Origin: CAZZBK01 sp964652155
Lineage (GTDB): Bacteria; Planctomycetota; Planctomycetia; Pirellulales; PNKZ01
Assembly: GCA_964652155.1 (NCBI GenBank)
Contig: CAZZBK010000042.1
Span: forward strand, 1 to 38,057
Length of the DNA stretch: 38,057 bases
Direction of reading: 5' to 3'
The position numbers were made by a program, and so were the translations under genes. The notes beneath the pieces are model-generated. The model saw nothing but the letters and a program-made list of their open reading frames with translations, was not told where the DNA came from and did not search any database. This document shows, one piece after another, positions 1-6,278 of this stretch (position 1 is its first letter; each line of letters opens with the position of its first letter).

Positions 1-55
1 GCCACAGCCGCCAGCCCATAAGCGCCGCGATGATCGCCAGATCGAGAATGAAGCC
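1..55. repeat. Terminal direct repeat, left copy (assembly overlap)
   Basis: These 55 bases are identical to 38003-38057. Leftward reading frames pass through the junction and reach sensible stop codons when the ends are joined. This supports one circular molecule of about 38,002 bp whose ends were duplicated by assembly. A true phage terminal repeat cannot be excluded, but 55 nt is a common assembler k-mer size. Confidence 0.9.
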
Positions 56-112
56 CCACAGCAACGTCTTCGCGTTCACGAGTTCCGAGAGCCAGGACAA
101 GAAGCGCTGCAT
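1..112 (-). CDS. Small single-pass membrane protein, nested (start part)
   Basis: Starts at an ATG at 112. When the ends are joined it reads about 49 residues to a TGA at 37965-37967, which overlaps the ATG of the next gene (37968) as ATGA. It has an N-terminal amphipathic stretch, one hydrophobic segment near residues 17-36, and a strongly basic tail (RARRRKR), so the C-terminus is probably cytoplasmic. The whole gene lies inside the 3' part of the longer membrane ORF in another frame. Its size, topology and ATGA coupling to the DNA-binding gene favour a real gene; a holin or lysis-timing role is inference from position. Confidence 0.55.
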   Translation of the reverse strand, partial: MQRFLSWLSELVNAKTLLWGFILDLAIIAALMGWRLW

Positions 113-560
113 GTTGGAGGCCCGCCGATACGTCAGGGAAAGACCACGCGATGAACTGCATGGGCCTCCTGCCCTCGAACAGAACTCCGAAATCGGCTGC
201 AAAGCCGACAGCGACAATCGCGAGATGAATGAAAGCCGCCACGAACACCGTGCGGCTGGAATAGGACGAAGCAATACCGATCAGCACCGTCGCAACGACG
301 ATGTTCTTAAGGCTGTGCGCCGCGAGGGGCCACAGCGAGGCGTTCCAGATGACGTGAGCCGCAAGAAACGACGCCAGCATTGTCAGTGCAGCAAGACGCG
401 GGGCCGGTTGCCGGGACCGCCACGCCTCGAAGATCAGCGCGGCGAGCACAAGGCCATACCAGCCGATCCAGACCGTGACGCCGGGCGCGACGATGCGCCC
501 TAGCGTCTCGAAGTGGAGCCAGCCGAACAGACCGCCGGACAGGAACGCGAGCAGCGTCAT
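1..560 (-). CDS. Polytopic membrane protein (3' end across the circle junction)
   Basis: The frame starts at an ATG at 560 that overlaps the stop of the 557-802 gene (ATGA coupling). It runs off the left edge; joined to the other end it stops at a TAA at 37972-37974, giving about 196 residues. It is very hydrophobic, with segments near residues 3-18, 28-45, 57-75, 85-98, 104-122 and 145-158, so probably four to six membrane passes. I do not recognise a family. It lies at the end of the lysis cassette, so a holin, antiholin or membrane-exclusion role is possible but unproven. Its last 50 or so codons are overlapped in another frame by the gene starting at 112, so its true C-terminus is uncertain. 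Confidence 0.6.
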   Translation of the reverse strand, partial: MTLLAFLSGGLFGWLHFETLGRIVAPGVTVWIGWYGLVLAALIFEAWRSRQPAPRLAALTMLASFLAAHVIWNASLWPLAAHSLKNIVVATVLIGIASSYSSRTVFVAAFIHLAIVAVGFAADFGVLFEGRRPMQFIAWSFPDVSAGLQHAALLVLALGTREREDVAVGLHSRSGDHRGAYGLAAV

Positions 561-802
561 TTGCCGCCGCCGTCTTGGGTGGTGATGCGCGGATCGAGCG
601 GGTTCAGCGCAGCGTGCAGCTCGTAAACTGCCGATTGCGCAGCCTGAGAGAGCAGAATGATGCGCTTTTGCGTAAAGGGGCCCATCCCGGTCCCTTCCAT
701 GACCTGCGCAAAGACCTTCGTCCTGGCGGTCACTACGGCCAGCGCCGCTTCGGCGGTAGCGAGCGCATCAGCGAGGTTCTGTGCGGCGGTTTCAGGTGTC
801 AT
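557..802 (-). CDS. Small helical protein of the lysis cassette
   Basis: 81 residues, Ala-rich and mostly predicted helical, with no clear signal peptide and no strong membrane segment. Residues 1-35 look amphipathic or coiled. The start overlaps the upstream gene by 11 nt and the stop overlaps the next start (ATGA at 557-560), so it belongs to a tightly coupled series of small genes after the endolysin. I do not recognise the family and cannot assign a function beyond its place in the lysis/accessory block. Confidence 0.65.
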   Translation of the reverse strand: MTPETAAQNLADALATAEAALAVVTARTKVFAQVMEGTGMGPFTQKRIILLSQAAQSAVYELHAALNPLDPRITTQDGGGK

Positions 803-965
803 GACGAGGTTCCTTCTTGCGTGAAAAGTGTCGGCGGATCAGAACCCCGCCTGTTACGAGCAGACCGGCAAGCGCCGCCCACCAGTGGCCGTCCGAGACG
901 GTTCCGAGAGCCGCGACGCAGAACAGCGCGCCGCCGCAAAGGTTGATGATGCTTCCGGGCGTCAT
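792..965 (-). CDS. Small two-pass membrane protein, holin candidate
   Basis: 57 residues. I chose the ATG at 965 because it overlaps the upstream stop (ATGA); the longer upstream frame is Arg/His-rich and looks non-coding. Two hydrophobic segments (about residues 5-22 and 27-44) are joined by a short GTVSDGHW turn, followed by a basic tail (RRHFSRKKEPRHD). Size, two membrane helices and a charged C-terminal tail fit class II holins. Other small membrane proteins nearby are competing candidates, so the assignment stays tentative. Confidence 0.6.
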   Translation of the reverse strand: MTPGSIINLCGGALFCVAALGTVSDGHWWAALAGLLVTGGVLIRRHFSRKKEPRHDT

Positions 966-1162
966 TTCAGCCACCCCTTGATCCAGATCGGAATGTTCGG
1001 CAGGATCAGCGTACCGATGCCACCCAAGGCCCAATAGACGCCCGCGATGATGCGCTGCCGCTCCGCCTTGTATTGCTCGTTCTCGTTGAACAACCATTGG
1101 AACTTGGCCTTGTCGTCGAGCTTGTCGAAAAGATCCTGCCTGCGATCGTCTTCACCGCTCAT
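962..1162 (-). CDS. Small membrane protein with charged N-terminal domain
   Basis: 66 residues starting at an ATG at 1162; the in-frame upstream extension is Arg/Gly-rich and was rejected. Residues 1-36 are highly charged and helical. Residues 37-62 form one long or two short hydrophobic segments, and the protein ends IKGWLK. The stop overlaps the next start (ATGA). A cytoplasmic charged helix plus C-terminal membrane anchor is seen in some phage accessory lysis proteins. I do not recognise a named family; holin or antiholin is possible from context. Confidence 0.65.
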   Translation of the reverse strand: MSGEDDRRQDLFDKLDDKAKFQWLFNENEQYKAERQRIIAGVYWALGGIGTLILPNIPIWIKGWLK

Positions 1163-1163
1163 G

Positions 1164-1514
1164 TCACCAGCACCCCGCCGCCCGGCCGCGCGCATGATGC
1201 ACGTCGATGCGCTGTTGGTCGGCAGGCGTCTTGCCCTGCACGGTTTTTAAGTCGTCGCGGATCACGCCGCAGGGGCGATCAACCGGGACGGTCTGACAGG
1301 CGGCGAGCGGAAGCAGGAGGACACAGGTAAGCGCAGCCGTGTTAATGAACCTCTGCCAACGGAGATTTTTAGTCTCTCTCGTCGGAGGGTACTCAAGCTT
1401 GCTTGTCCCGGCGCACACAGTGCATTTGTAGAGCGCAGGAGCATCGCTGTTGCACTCAGGGCAGAAACCCCATGCTTGACGATACCAGCCAATAAATCTG
1501 CGCAAGTAGCTCAT
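1164..1514 (-). CDS. Zinc-ribbon protein with internal lipobox, o-spanin candidate
   Basis: 116 residues from the ATG at 1514, which shares a base with the upstream TGA; an ATG at 1526 is an alternative. Two CxxC pairs (C18/C21 and C31/C34) form a zinc-ribbon-like knuckle. A hydrophobic segment (about 57-72) follows and ends in a perfect lipobox, LAAC, with Cys at 73. The final 43 residues are polar. Immediately upstream is a short single-pass protein resembling an i-spanin, so the C-terminal half could be the outer-membrane spanin lipoprotein. That needs an internal start: an in-frame GTG at codon 33 gives an unusually long n-region. As written, a zinc ribbon fused before a lipobox is odd. 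Confidence 0.5.
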   Translation of the reverse strand: MSYLRRFIGWYRQAWGFCPECNSDAPALYKCTVCAGTSKLEYPPTRETKNLRWQRFINTAALTCVLLLPLAACQTVPVDRPCGVIRDDLKTVQGKTPADQQRIDVHHARGRAAGCW

Positions 1515-1717
1515 CACGGCTCGCATTTCCCGGCCTCCTTGTTCCACTTGCCGGCAAGCACGCAACGTTCGGCCGCGTCAGCCGCGCTCTCGGCCTTGTC
1601 GTTGGCCTTCGTGATTGTGACAGTCGCGCTGTCCACGCCGCGCTGGAACAGCCAGTGCGCGCCGTAGAGGATGCCGGCGACGATCGCCGCGACGGTGGCA
1701 AGCTTCAGGTAGGTCAT
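1514..1717 (-). CDS. Single-pass membrane protein, i-spanin candidate
   Basis: 67 residues with an N-terminal membrane segment (about residues 4-26) followed by a polar, Ala-rich helix (ATVTITKANDKAESAADAAE) and two cysteines near the C-terminus. The start overlaps the endolysin stop (ATGA). N-in topology, a periplasmic helix and position directly after the endolysin fit a short inner-membrane spanin (Rz-like). The periplasmic part is short compared with lambda Rz, so this is a structural analogy, not a family match. Confidence 0.55.
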   Translation of the reverse strand: MTYLKLATVAAIVAGILYGAHWLFQRGVDSATVTITKANDKAESAADAAERCVLAGKWNKEAGKCEP

Positions 1718-2496
1718 ACCCCGCTCTCCCGGCTGTGGCGCATGCGCTCGCTGATCGTGTAGATCGCAAAGGCCGCAACACCGCCCGAGGTGATGACGGC
1801 CGCGACCTTCCAGTCAATGGCGCCGAATGCCTGTGCCGCAGCCGTGCCGACCGTGGTGAGGACGGTAGCGATCTGCGCCCAGATCGTGGTTGATTTGGCC
1901 GCTGGTGTCCCCTGAACCTCGTCGGGCCTGACGCCGGTTTCCTCAGGGACGTTCGGCGGATCAGGGTTGATCCCGACCTGATAGCGCGGCAGATGGATCT
2001 GCGCGAAGCGCTCAGCCTGCACGACATCGCCCAGGAACAGCGCGCGCTCACCTTCACGGCGGCGCGTCAGTCCCGCGAGAGCCTTTCCGCCTGCCTTGTT
2101 CCACATCAGGAAGGCATTCGCCGCACCCTGCTTGTCGCCAGCGTTGAACTTGCGTAGCACGCTTGACCGTCCGAACGCACCAACACCGATGTTGAACGCA
2201 AGCGAGGTCATGGCATCGAACTCATGCTGGCGCGGAGATCGCTTCAGGAGCTTCAGGACGCCGGTCTCGAACTGGAACATGTCGACAGCGTGCAGCCGCT
2301 TTGCTTCAGCCTCACTGATCGACTGGCCAACAAGAACCTTGGCGGTGTTTTCGCCGTTCTCGTAGTTGATGATTCCGCCGGCCATTTCGGTGTGGCCCCA
2401 GCCGATCGTCGGGATCTTCACCGCGTCGAGATAGCCGACGAGGCGCTTGCCCTCGAAGGCGCGAATGAACGCAAGCCCGGTTTCACTGGTCTTCAT
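1714..2496 (-). CDS. Endolysin, GH24 (T4-type) lysozyme with C-terminal membrane segments
   Basis: 260 residues. The catalytic triad spacing of T4-type lysozymes is intact: E15, then D24 after eight residues, then T30 after five, followed by GWGHT. It should hydrolyse the beta-1,4 bond between N-acetylmuramic acid and N-acetylglucosamine in the host wall. The lysozyme domain covers about 1-165. A Pro-rich linker and two hydrophobic segments (about 202-222 and 228-247) follow, ending in a basic tail. There is no N-terminal signal or SAR sequence. The C-terminal segments may hold the enzyme at the inner membrane or give partial holin activity (inference). Coupled by 4-nt overlaps to the terminase gene upstream and the spanin-like gene downstream. 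Confidence 0.93.
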   Translation of the reverse strand: MKTSETGLAFIRAFEGKRLVGYLDAVKIPTIGWGHTEMAGGIINYENGENTAKVLVGQSISEAEAKRLHAVDMFQFETGVLKLLKRSPRQHEFDAMTSLAFNIGVGAFGRSSVLRKFNAGDKQGAANAFLMWNKAGGKALAGLTRRREGERALFLGDVVQAERFAQIHLPRYQVGINPDPPNVPEETGVRPDEVQGTPAAKSTTIWAQIATVLTTVGTAAAQAFGAIDWKVAAVITSGGVAAFAIYTISERMRHSRESGV

Positions 2497-2972
2497 GCGT
2501 CCTCGCTAAATTTGGTGATGACGTTGACGGTCAGGGGAGAGCTTGCGTCGCCGGCCAGCTCGATCTTGTCGCCGTACTTCTTGGGGGCGAGCTTTGACGC
2601 GGTCCATTTGCGGGCGTCCACGCGGAGCTTCGAGCGTTGAATGTGATCGTGGTCGACAATCTCATTGCCTTCAGCATCGACGGTCTTGTCGCGCGTTCCA
2701 TCGTCGGCAATGGCAATGATTTCTTCGGCGTATTTGTCAGCCTGGAGGAGGCGTGCGCGCACGTATTTGTCGGCAAAGCCGGGCTTCGTATCAAGCCACG
2801 TGTGAACGGCATCACGAGAAGGCATGTCTCGATCGGCGCAAATCGAAACGAGGCTTTCACCTTCAGCAATGCGCCGGCAGATCGTGTCGACAAGATTTTC
2901 TGAGTAGAGGGACGGCCTACCTGTGCGGCGCGGTTGCGCGGCTTTGGCTGGCTTGTCCTTTGACTTTGTCAC
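2493..2972 (-). CDS. terS: Terminase small subunit (Sf6 gp1-like)
   Basis: 159 residues from a GTG at 2972. Residues about 20-60 form a helix-turn-helix (GRPSLYSENL, then ICADRDMPSRDAVHTWL). The body contains the ADKYAEEIIAIADDGTRDK and RSKLRVDARKW stretches typical of Sf6 gp1-type small terminases. It should recognise the packaging site and hand DNA to the large subunit. Unusually, it is separated from terL by the whole lysis cassette, about 3 kb away across the circle junction. It is the first gene of the late leftward operon; a hairpin (2976-2997) sits directly upstream of its start. Confidence 0.88.
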   Translation of the reverse strand: MTKSKDKPAKAAQPRRTGRPSLYSENLVDTICRRIAEGESLVSICADRDMPSRDAVHTWLDTKPGFADKYVRARLLQADKYAEEIIAIADDGTRDKTVDAEGNEIVDHDHIQRSKLRVDARKWTASKLAPKKYGDKIELAGDASSPLTVNVITKFSEDA

Positions 2973-2975
2973 GGT

Positions 2976-2997
2976 GGCTCTCGCTTGGGTGAGAGCC
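2976..2997 (-). promoter_or_regulatory. Hairpin abutting the terS start codon
   Basis: Perfect 7-bp arms (2976-2982 and 2991-2997) with an 8-nt loop end three bases before the GTG at 2972. The only purine-rich Shine-Dalgarno-like bases (GAGAG) lie in the hairpin arm nearest the start, so folding could limit terS translation. It has no U-tract and does not look like a terminator. Confidence 0.45.
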
Positions 2998-3027
2998 GTC
3001 GTTCTGGTCGGGTCGATGGCGATGACA

Positions 3028-3047
3028 GGGTTAACCGATTTTAACCC
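3028..3047. promoter_or_regulatory. 7-bp inverted repeat upstream of the late operon
   Basis: GGGTTAA and TTAACCC arms are separated by 6 bp. It lies between the iteron cluster and terS. It could be an operator for late expression, a packaging-site element or part of the origin; the sequence does not decide. Confidence 0.4.
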
Positions 3048-3069
3048 CTGAAATCAAGCCCACGAACTC

Positions 3070-3334
3070 AGGTGTCGGCCCATAGTAAGGAGATGGCACA
3101 CCCGTTCACTTCTGTTCCAAAAAGTGGCCTGAAAAGAGCTAAGAGCCGACACCTATATAAACTATTGATATTTTAAAATTATATATATTTATCAATGCTA
3201 CAGGTGTCGGCTAGGTGTCGGCTCAGGTGTCGGCTCGGGCCGACACCTATCAACACTTTCCCGCCACAATTGAGCCTCAGGTGTCGGCTCTGATGATTGC
3301 GAGCCGACACCTGTGAGGCTATCAGCCGACACCT
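3070..3334. repeat. ori: Iteron cluster, probable replication origin
   Basis: Nine copies of the 11-mer AGGTGTCGGCT or its complement occur in 265 bp. Forward copies start at 3070 (10 of 11 bases), 3202, 3213, 3225 and 3279. Reverse copies cover 3144-3154, 3238-3248 (one mismatch), 3302-3312 and 3324-3334. Copies 3202-3248 are packed 11-13 bp apart, about one helical turn. They flank a very AT-rich 46-bp stretch. Iterons beside an AT-rich unwinding element next to a primase-helicase gene is the classic layout of a phage or plasmid origin (compare P4 ori). No believable gene occupies 2973-3777. Confidence 0.8.
3155..3200. other. AT-rich element, candidate DNA unwinding region
   Basis: About 46 bp that are nearly all A/T in an otherwise GC-rich genome, including runs of TTTTAAAA and TATATATA type. 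It is bracketed by iterons on both sides. I saw no comparable AT-rich tract elsewhere in the window. Confidence 0.65.
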
Positions 3335-3342
3335 GAGACAAC

Positions 3343-3369
3343 AAAAAAGCCCCGGATTTCTCCGAGGCT
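3343..3369 (-). terminator. Rho-independent terminator (second of two)
   Basis: Stem 3348-3355 with 3362-3369 (8 positions, one internal mismatch) and a 6-nt loop. On the minus strand a run of six U follows. It ends leftward transcription before the iteron cluster. Confidence 0.8.
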
Positions 3370-3383
3370 CGTTGTTGTTAGTC

Positions 3384-3430
3384 AAAAAAATGGGGCGGGA
3401 GATAGACCGAATTAACGGAGCCCTACCCGC
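3384..3430 (-). terminator. Terminator hairpin at the 3' end of the structured RNA
   Basis: On the minus strand GCGGG (3430-3426) pairs with CCCGC (3399-3395). Inner pairs TAG/CTA and CCG/CGG close a 6-nt loop. CCCA and seven U (3390-3384) follow. It defines the probable 3' end of the noncoding RNA. Confidence 0.7.
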
Positions 3431-3787
3431 GACCGAGAGTGCTTATCGCATAAGGATTGCTGCCCTTACACGGCATCCCATGCCGTCACTTCCCAACTCG
3501 TTAGCACCGTTGCCGATGCTGGAATGATCTAGGCGGCACAGAAGCATCCTTCCGGGTAGCTTCACCCCTGCACGCAGGGAATGCGTCACCTACGCCGCCT
3601 AGAACTATTTGACGCGGGCCGGGCTTGATACCGGCTAATGCGACCATGTGCGCGGCACCTATCTTAGCCGCTACATCGCACCGGGGCTTAAACGGGTCCC
3701 CCACACATAGCACGTCCTTCCGTGCTGCCGCGTCAACTCGTTGCCCATCGGGCGAATTCATGTCGTTTGTATCATGATCATTCCAGC
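3395..3787 (-). ncRNA. Large structured noncoding RNA of unknown class
   Basis: Read on the minus strand. A perfect 12-bp helix (3787-3776 with 3529-3518) closes the main domain and overlaps the stop codon of the primase gene. Inside, a 9-bp helix (3736-3728 with 3617-3609) closes a junction packed with four hairpins: 3726-3721/3714-3709, 3701-3698/3686-3683, 3680-3639 (irregular, containing GCGGC/GCCGC) and 3635-3631/3622-3618. An 8-bp helix (3601-3594 with 3537-3530), stacked directly on the closing helix, holds 3593-3590/3559-3556, 3579-3575/3570-3566 and 3553-3549/3544-3540. The 3' domain has a GCAA-tetraloop hairpin (3519-3504), a 7-bp hairpin (3486-3480/3476-3470) and a terminator. An 86-codon ORF here (3761-3501) is a poor alternative. 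Function is unknown; its position suggests a role in replication or its control. Confidence 0.7.
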
Positions 3788-6078
3788 GAGACAACGATAC
3801 TCGTTCCCCCTGGAACAGCGACACGGTGCATCCCGACAATGCCGACACCCTGAAGCGACTTCAGCGTCTTCTCCAGATCGCCGGTAAAGCGCTGGTTCTT
3901 CGACATCGCGCGATGAAGCTCCCTCATCTTCATGCGGCGGCCCGGCGCTGCGGCGAGGCGTGAGATGATCTTGCGCTCGAACTCGGCGGCGCCGAGAGGA
4001 TCGACCATGTAGCGCGAGGCAGCACGAGAGGCAAGGTCAGCGGATTGCAGGGCGAGGCGCGCAGCCCATGCGATGTGATCGGTGCTGATCATGGGAGCGT
4101 CGTGATCCTCTCCGCACGCGCGAATCGTCGCGAGGCGAATAGCGATCTCGGCGGTTCGGCCAAAGAGAGCGCCGCTGTCGGGGTCAGCGTCGATCCTGCG
4201 CAAGCACTCCTCGGAAAGCGCGAGATAGTCGTCGTGAGCGGCCTGTGTGGCCCACGGAACGACGAAGGGTGTCGGGTCTGGATCGGAGTTCTTGTCCGGG
4301 TGCTGGGCAAGGTTGCCACGGCGCGGCATGCCGATCCGGTAGGCTCGAGCGATGGCGGGAGCGAGGCGATCGGCTGCGGCACGTAGCCCCTCCAATGGCT
4401 CGCGCTCTGACGCGCGGGCGCCTGCGTCGAGAATGAGAAATCGGTTCATGAAGCCGTTCATCATGTCCGCGCCTTTGAGACCGGAATAGAACTCCTCTGG
4501 CGTCGTGGCGGCCATGAGCGACATGCAGGGCGCGACGAGCTCGACGCTGCGAGCCGTGGCGTAGGCGGGAGTGCGGATGATACCGAATGACGCGCCCCAG
4601 ATCGAGCGCATCACGCCGGAGATCGCAACCTCGTGGCCAGAGGCACGCGGGTGCGACAGGCGCTTGAGGACAGCACCGAACTCGTCCTGCGGGCAGATCG
4701 AAAGCGGCGCTCCCTCGACATGCTTGTTGAGCGCGGACATGGACATGAACTGCGATGGGCCGACGTGCCGGCCGAGTTGAGCGGCAGACATGAAACGCTC
4801 CGTGGCGTCGATCAGGTGTTGCTTCCCGACGGCGGTCGGTGCGGTCGCGATGACGTAGAGCGCTGTCGAAGACATCGTCGGCGTTGCAACGCGCCGGCCG
4901 ATGACGGTCCCAAGGATCGGGAGAGCGGCGGCAAGAGCGAGCCTGCGGTTCGGCCTCCGTGCTGTCCTGACGATCGCCTCGATCAACTCCCCCAGCAGTC
5001 CCGGAACGCGGGTCAGGTCCTCGTCAAGCGGTGCGGCGTCCTCGGTGTCGTCATCATCATCGTCATCCTCGAAGGCCTCGTCGGTGTCGTGATCGACGGT
5101 CGCGAGCGCCCCCCGGAGCAGCGGAGATGGATCGAGGATATCGCCGCGCTGATAGCCTTCGCGATCCACCAGCGGCGGACGCGGCTGCGCTGCGCCAGCG
5201 TCAATGCCGGAACGGATCGTGAGCATGGCCTCGCGGTGTGCCAGCCCGCACGACGCGGCGGCTGATGACAGTGACGCCTCGACTTCACCGCGGCTGATCC
5301 AGCCCGCGCCGACGAGTTGACCGAGATTGAACGCGGCGGCGTTGAGTGTATCGTTTCTGGTTCCCTTGCCGGCTGAGGCGACGCGGCTGATCTCCTCCTC
5401 CATGGCGCGCGCGACGACGGCGGCCTCGCGGTGGCCGGTATCGGTGATTCCAATCCGCGCCGGAACAGTGGCTAAGGCCCTCTCGCTGATCGGATTTTCG
5501 GTGATTTCCTCGCGCGCCCCGATGATGTCCCGGCACACCTGCAAAAAGGCAGTGATCTCGTCCTCGGTGACAGCGGGGAGATCGTTGCGCGCCACAGACA
5601 GGGGCGTCTCGTCTCGCCATGCATAGGGCTGGCCGTCGGGGTGGATTCCCCAGGCGACGAACTGCTGGCCGTGACCGAGGATCTCGATTTTTCCATGCTC
5701 GCCGTTCAGAATAACCTTCTTCGGTTCGCCAGCGGCGGCGCGGTAGAGCAGGAGACGCTTTGCGCTGTCCGATCGCTCGCGGATCATCGTCGCGCCGAGG
5801 AGATCGCGCGCCATGGCCTCGATATCGGCTGCACGATCATGGTCCTCGACGTCGATGTCGAGGGCGCGCAGCCCATCGCATAGGATGCCGGTCGATACCG
5901 CGTTCGGCGTCACCGGCAGGCGGGCAGCAGCGGGAGGATTGGCACGCGCCGCGTCCTGCCAGCCAAGACCAGAGGGGCGCTTTTCCCGCGTGCGGACAGG
6001 GACAGGCCGATAGCCACGCGACCAGAGATCGGCACGAAGCGCGCGGACGGCGGAGAGGTGATCAACAGCGGCGCTCAT
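3778..6078 (-). CDS. Primase-polymerase/helicase replication protein
   Basis: 766 residues. Residues 1-180 match the bifunctional primase/polymerase N-terminal fold: GYRPVPV near 22, the acidic ALDIDVED at 72-79 with the D-x-D metal-binding pattern, and a Gly-rich GHGQQFVAWGIHP stretch at 135-147. A primase C-terminal-like helical region (about 205-295) and a linker with seven consecutive Asp (338-344) follow. An ATPase/helicase domain then carries Walker A-like APTAVGKQ (413-420) and Walker B-like PQDEFG (463-468). The last 60 or so residues read as a winged helix (MKMRELHRAM, then LKSLQGVGIVGM), suitable for DNA binding. It should prime and unwind phage DNA. It overlaps the upstream gene by 4 nt and lies beside the iterons, so origin binding like P4 alpha is a reasonable inference. 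Confidence 0.85.
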   Translation of the reverse strand: MSAAVDHLSAVRALRADLWSRGYRPVPVRTREKRPSGLGWQDAARANPPAAARLPVTPNAVSTGILCDGLRALDIDVEDHDRAADIEAMARDLLGATMIRERSDSAKRLLLYRAAAGEPKKVILNGEHGKIEILGHGQQFVAWGIHPDGQPYAWRDETPLSVARNDLPAVTEDEITAFLQVCRDIIGAREEITENPISERALATVPARIGITDTGHREAAVVARAMEEEISRVASAGKGTRNDTLNAAAFNLGQLVGAGWISRGEVEASLSSAAASCGLAHREAMLTIRSGIDAGAAQPRPPLVDREGYQRGDILDPSPLLRGALATVDHDTDEAFEDDDDDDDTEDAAPLDEDLTRVPGLLGELIEAIVRTARRPNRRLALAAALPILGTVIGRRVATPTMSSTALYVIATAPTAVGKQHLIDATERFMSAAQLGRHVGPSQFMSMSALNKHVEGAPLSICPQDEFGAVLKRLSHPRASGHEVAISGVMRSIWGASFGIIRTPAYATARSVELVAPCMSLMAATTPEEFYSGLKGADMMNGFMNRFLILDAGARASEREPLEGLRAAADRLAPAIARAYRIGMPRRGNLAQHPDKNSDPDPTPFVVPWATQAAHDDYLALSEECLRRIDADPDSGALFGRTAEIAIRLATIRACGEDHDAPMISTDHIAWAARLALQSADLASRAASRYMVDPLGAAEFERKIISRLAAAPGRRMKMRELHRAMSKNQRFTGDLEKTLKSLQGVGIVGMHRVAVPGGTSIVVSLE

Positions 6079-6278
6079 GACTGTTCTTTCTTCACAGCGC
6101 GCTGACGCGCTTTTTGTTCACGGCGACGGGCCAGTTCGTATTCTCGGGTGACCGGATCAGACATCGCCTCGCGGTAGTAGCGTCGCTGGTAGTCGAGATA
6201 GGCGGCGTGCTTCTCAGGATCGGCCATGCGCCGGGACCAGTAGCGGCGTTTCGCAGCAAGGGTCGCCTCGGTTGCCAT
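6075..6278 (-). CDS. Small basic, Tyr-rich protein
   Basis: 67 residues; the ATG at 6278 shares a base with the upstream stop. The upstream in-frame extension is Arg-rich shadow and was dropped. Highly charged and helical, with RRYWSRRM and DYQRRYYREA stretches and a basic C-terminus, so probably nucleic-acid associated. It is coupled by a 4-nt overlap to the primase-helicase gene. No known family recognised. Confidence 0.65.
   Translation of the reverse strand: MATEATLAAKRRYWSRRMADPEKHAAYLDYQRRYYREAMSDPVTREYELARRREQKARQRAVKKEQS

Noticed and set aside
3070..3334. CRISPR-like repeat array
   Set aside because: Repeats are only 11 bp, in both orientations, with irregular and often near-zero spacing. 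This fits iterons, not CRISPR.
3179..3385. 68-codon minus-strand ORF
   Set aside because: It is a translation of the iteron cluster (repeated SRHL units) and a terminator.
3501..3761. 86-codon minus-strand ORF in the structured RNA region
   Set aside because: Its bases are almost all explained by nested perfect helices, it has no clear ribosome site, and the peptide resembles no family. Kept only as an alternative reading of the ncRNA locus.
3518..3787. Group I intron
   Set aside because: The upstream gene ends in a normal stop at the edge, there is no downstream exon, and I could not place the conserved P3-P7 core. An Infernal scan would settle it.
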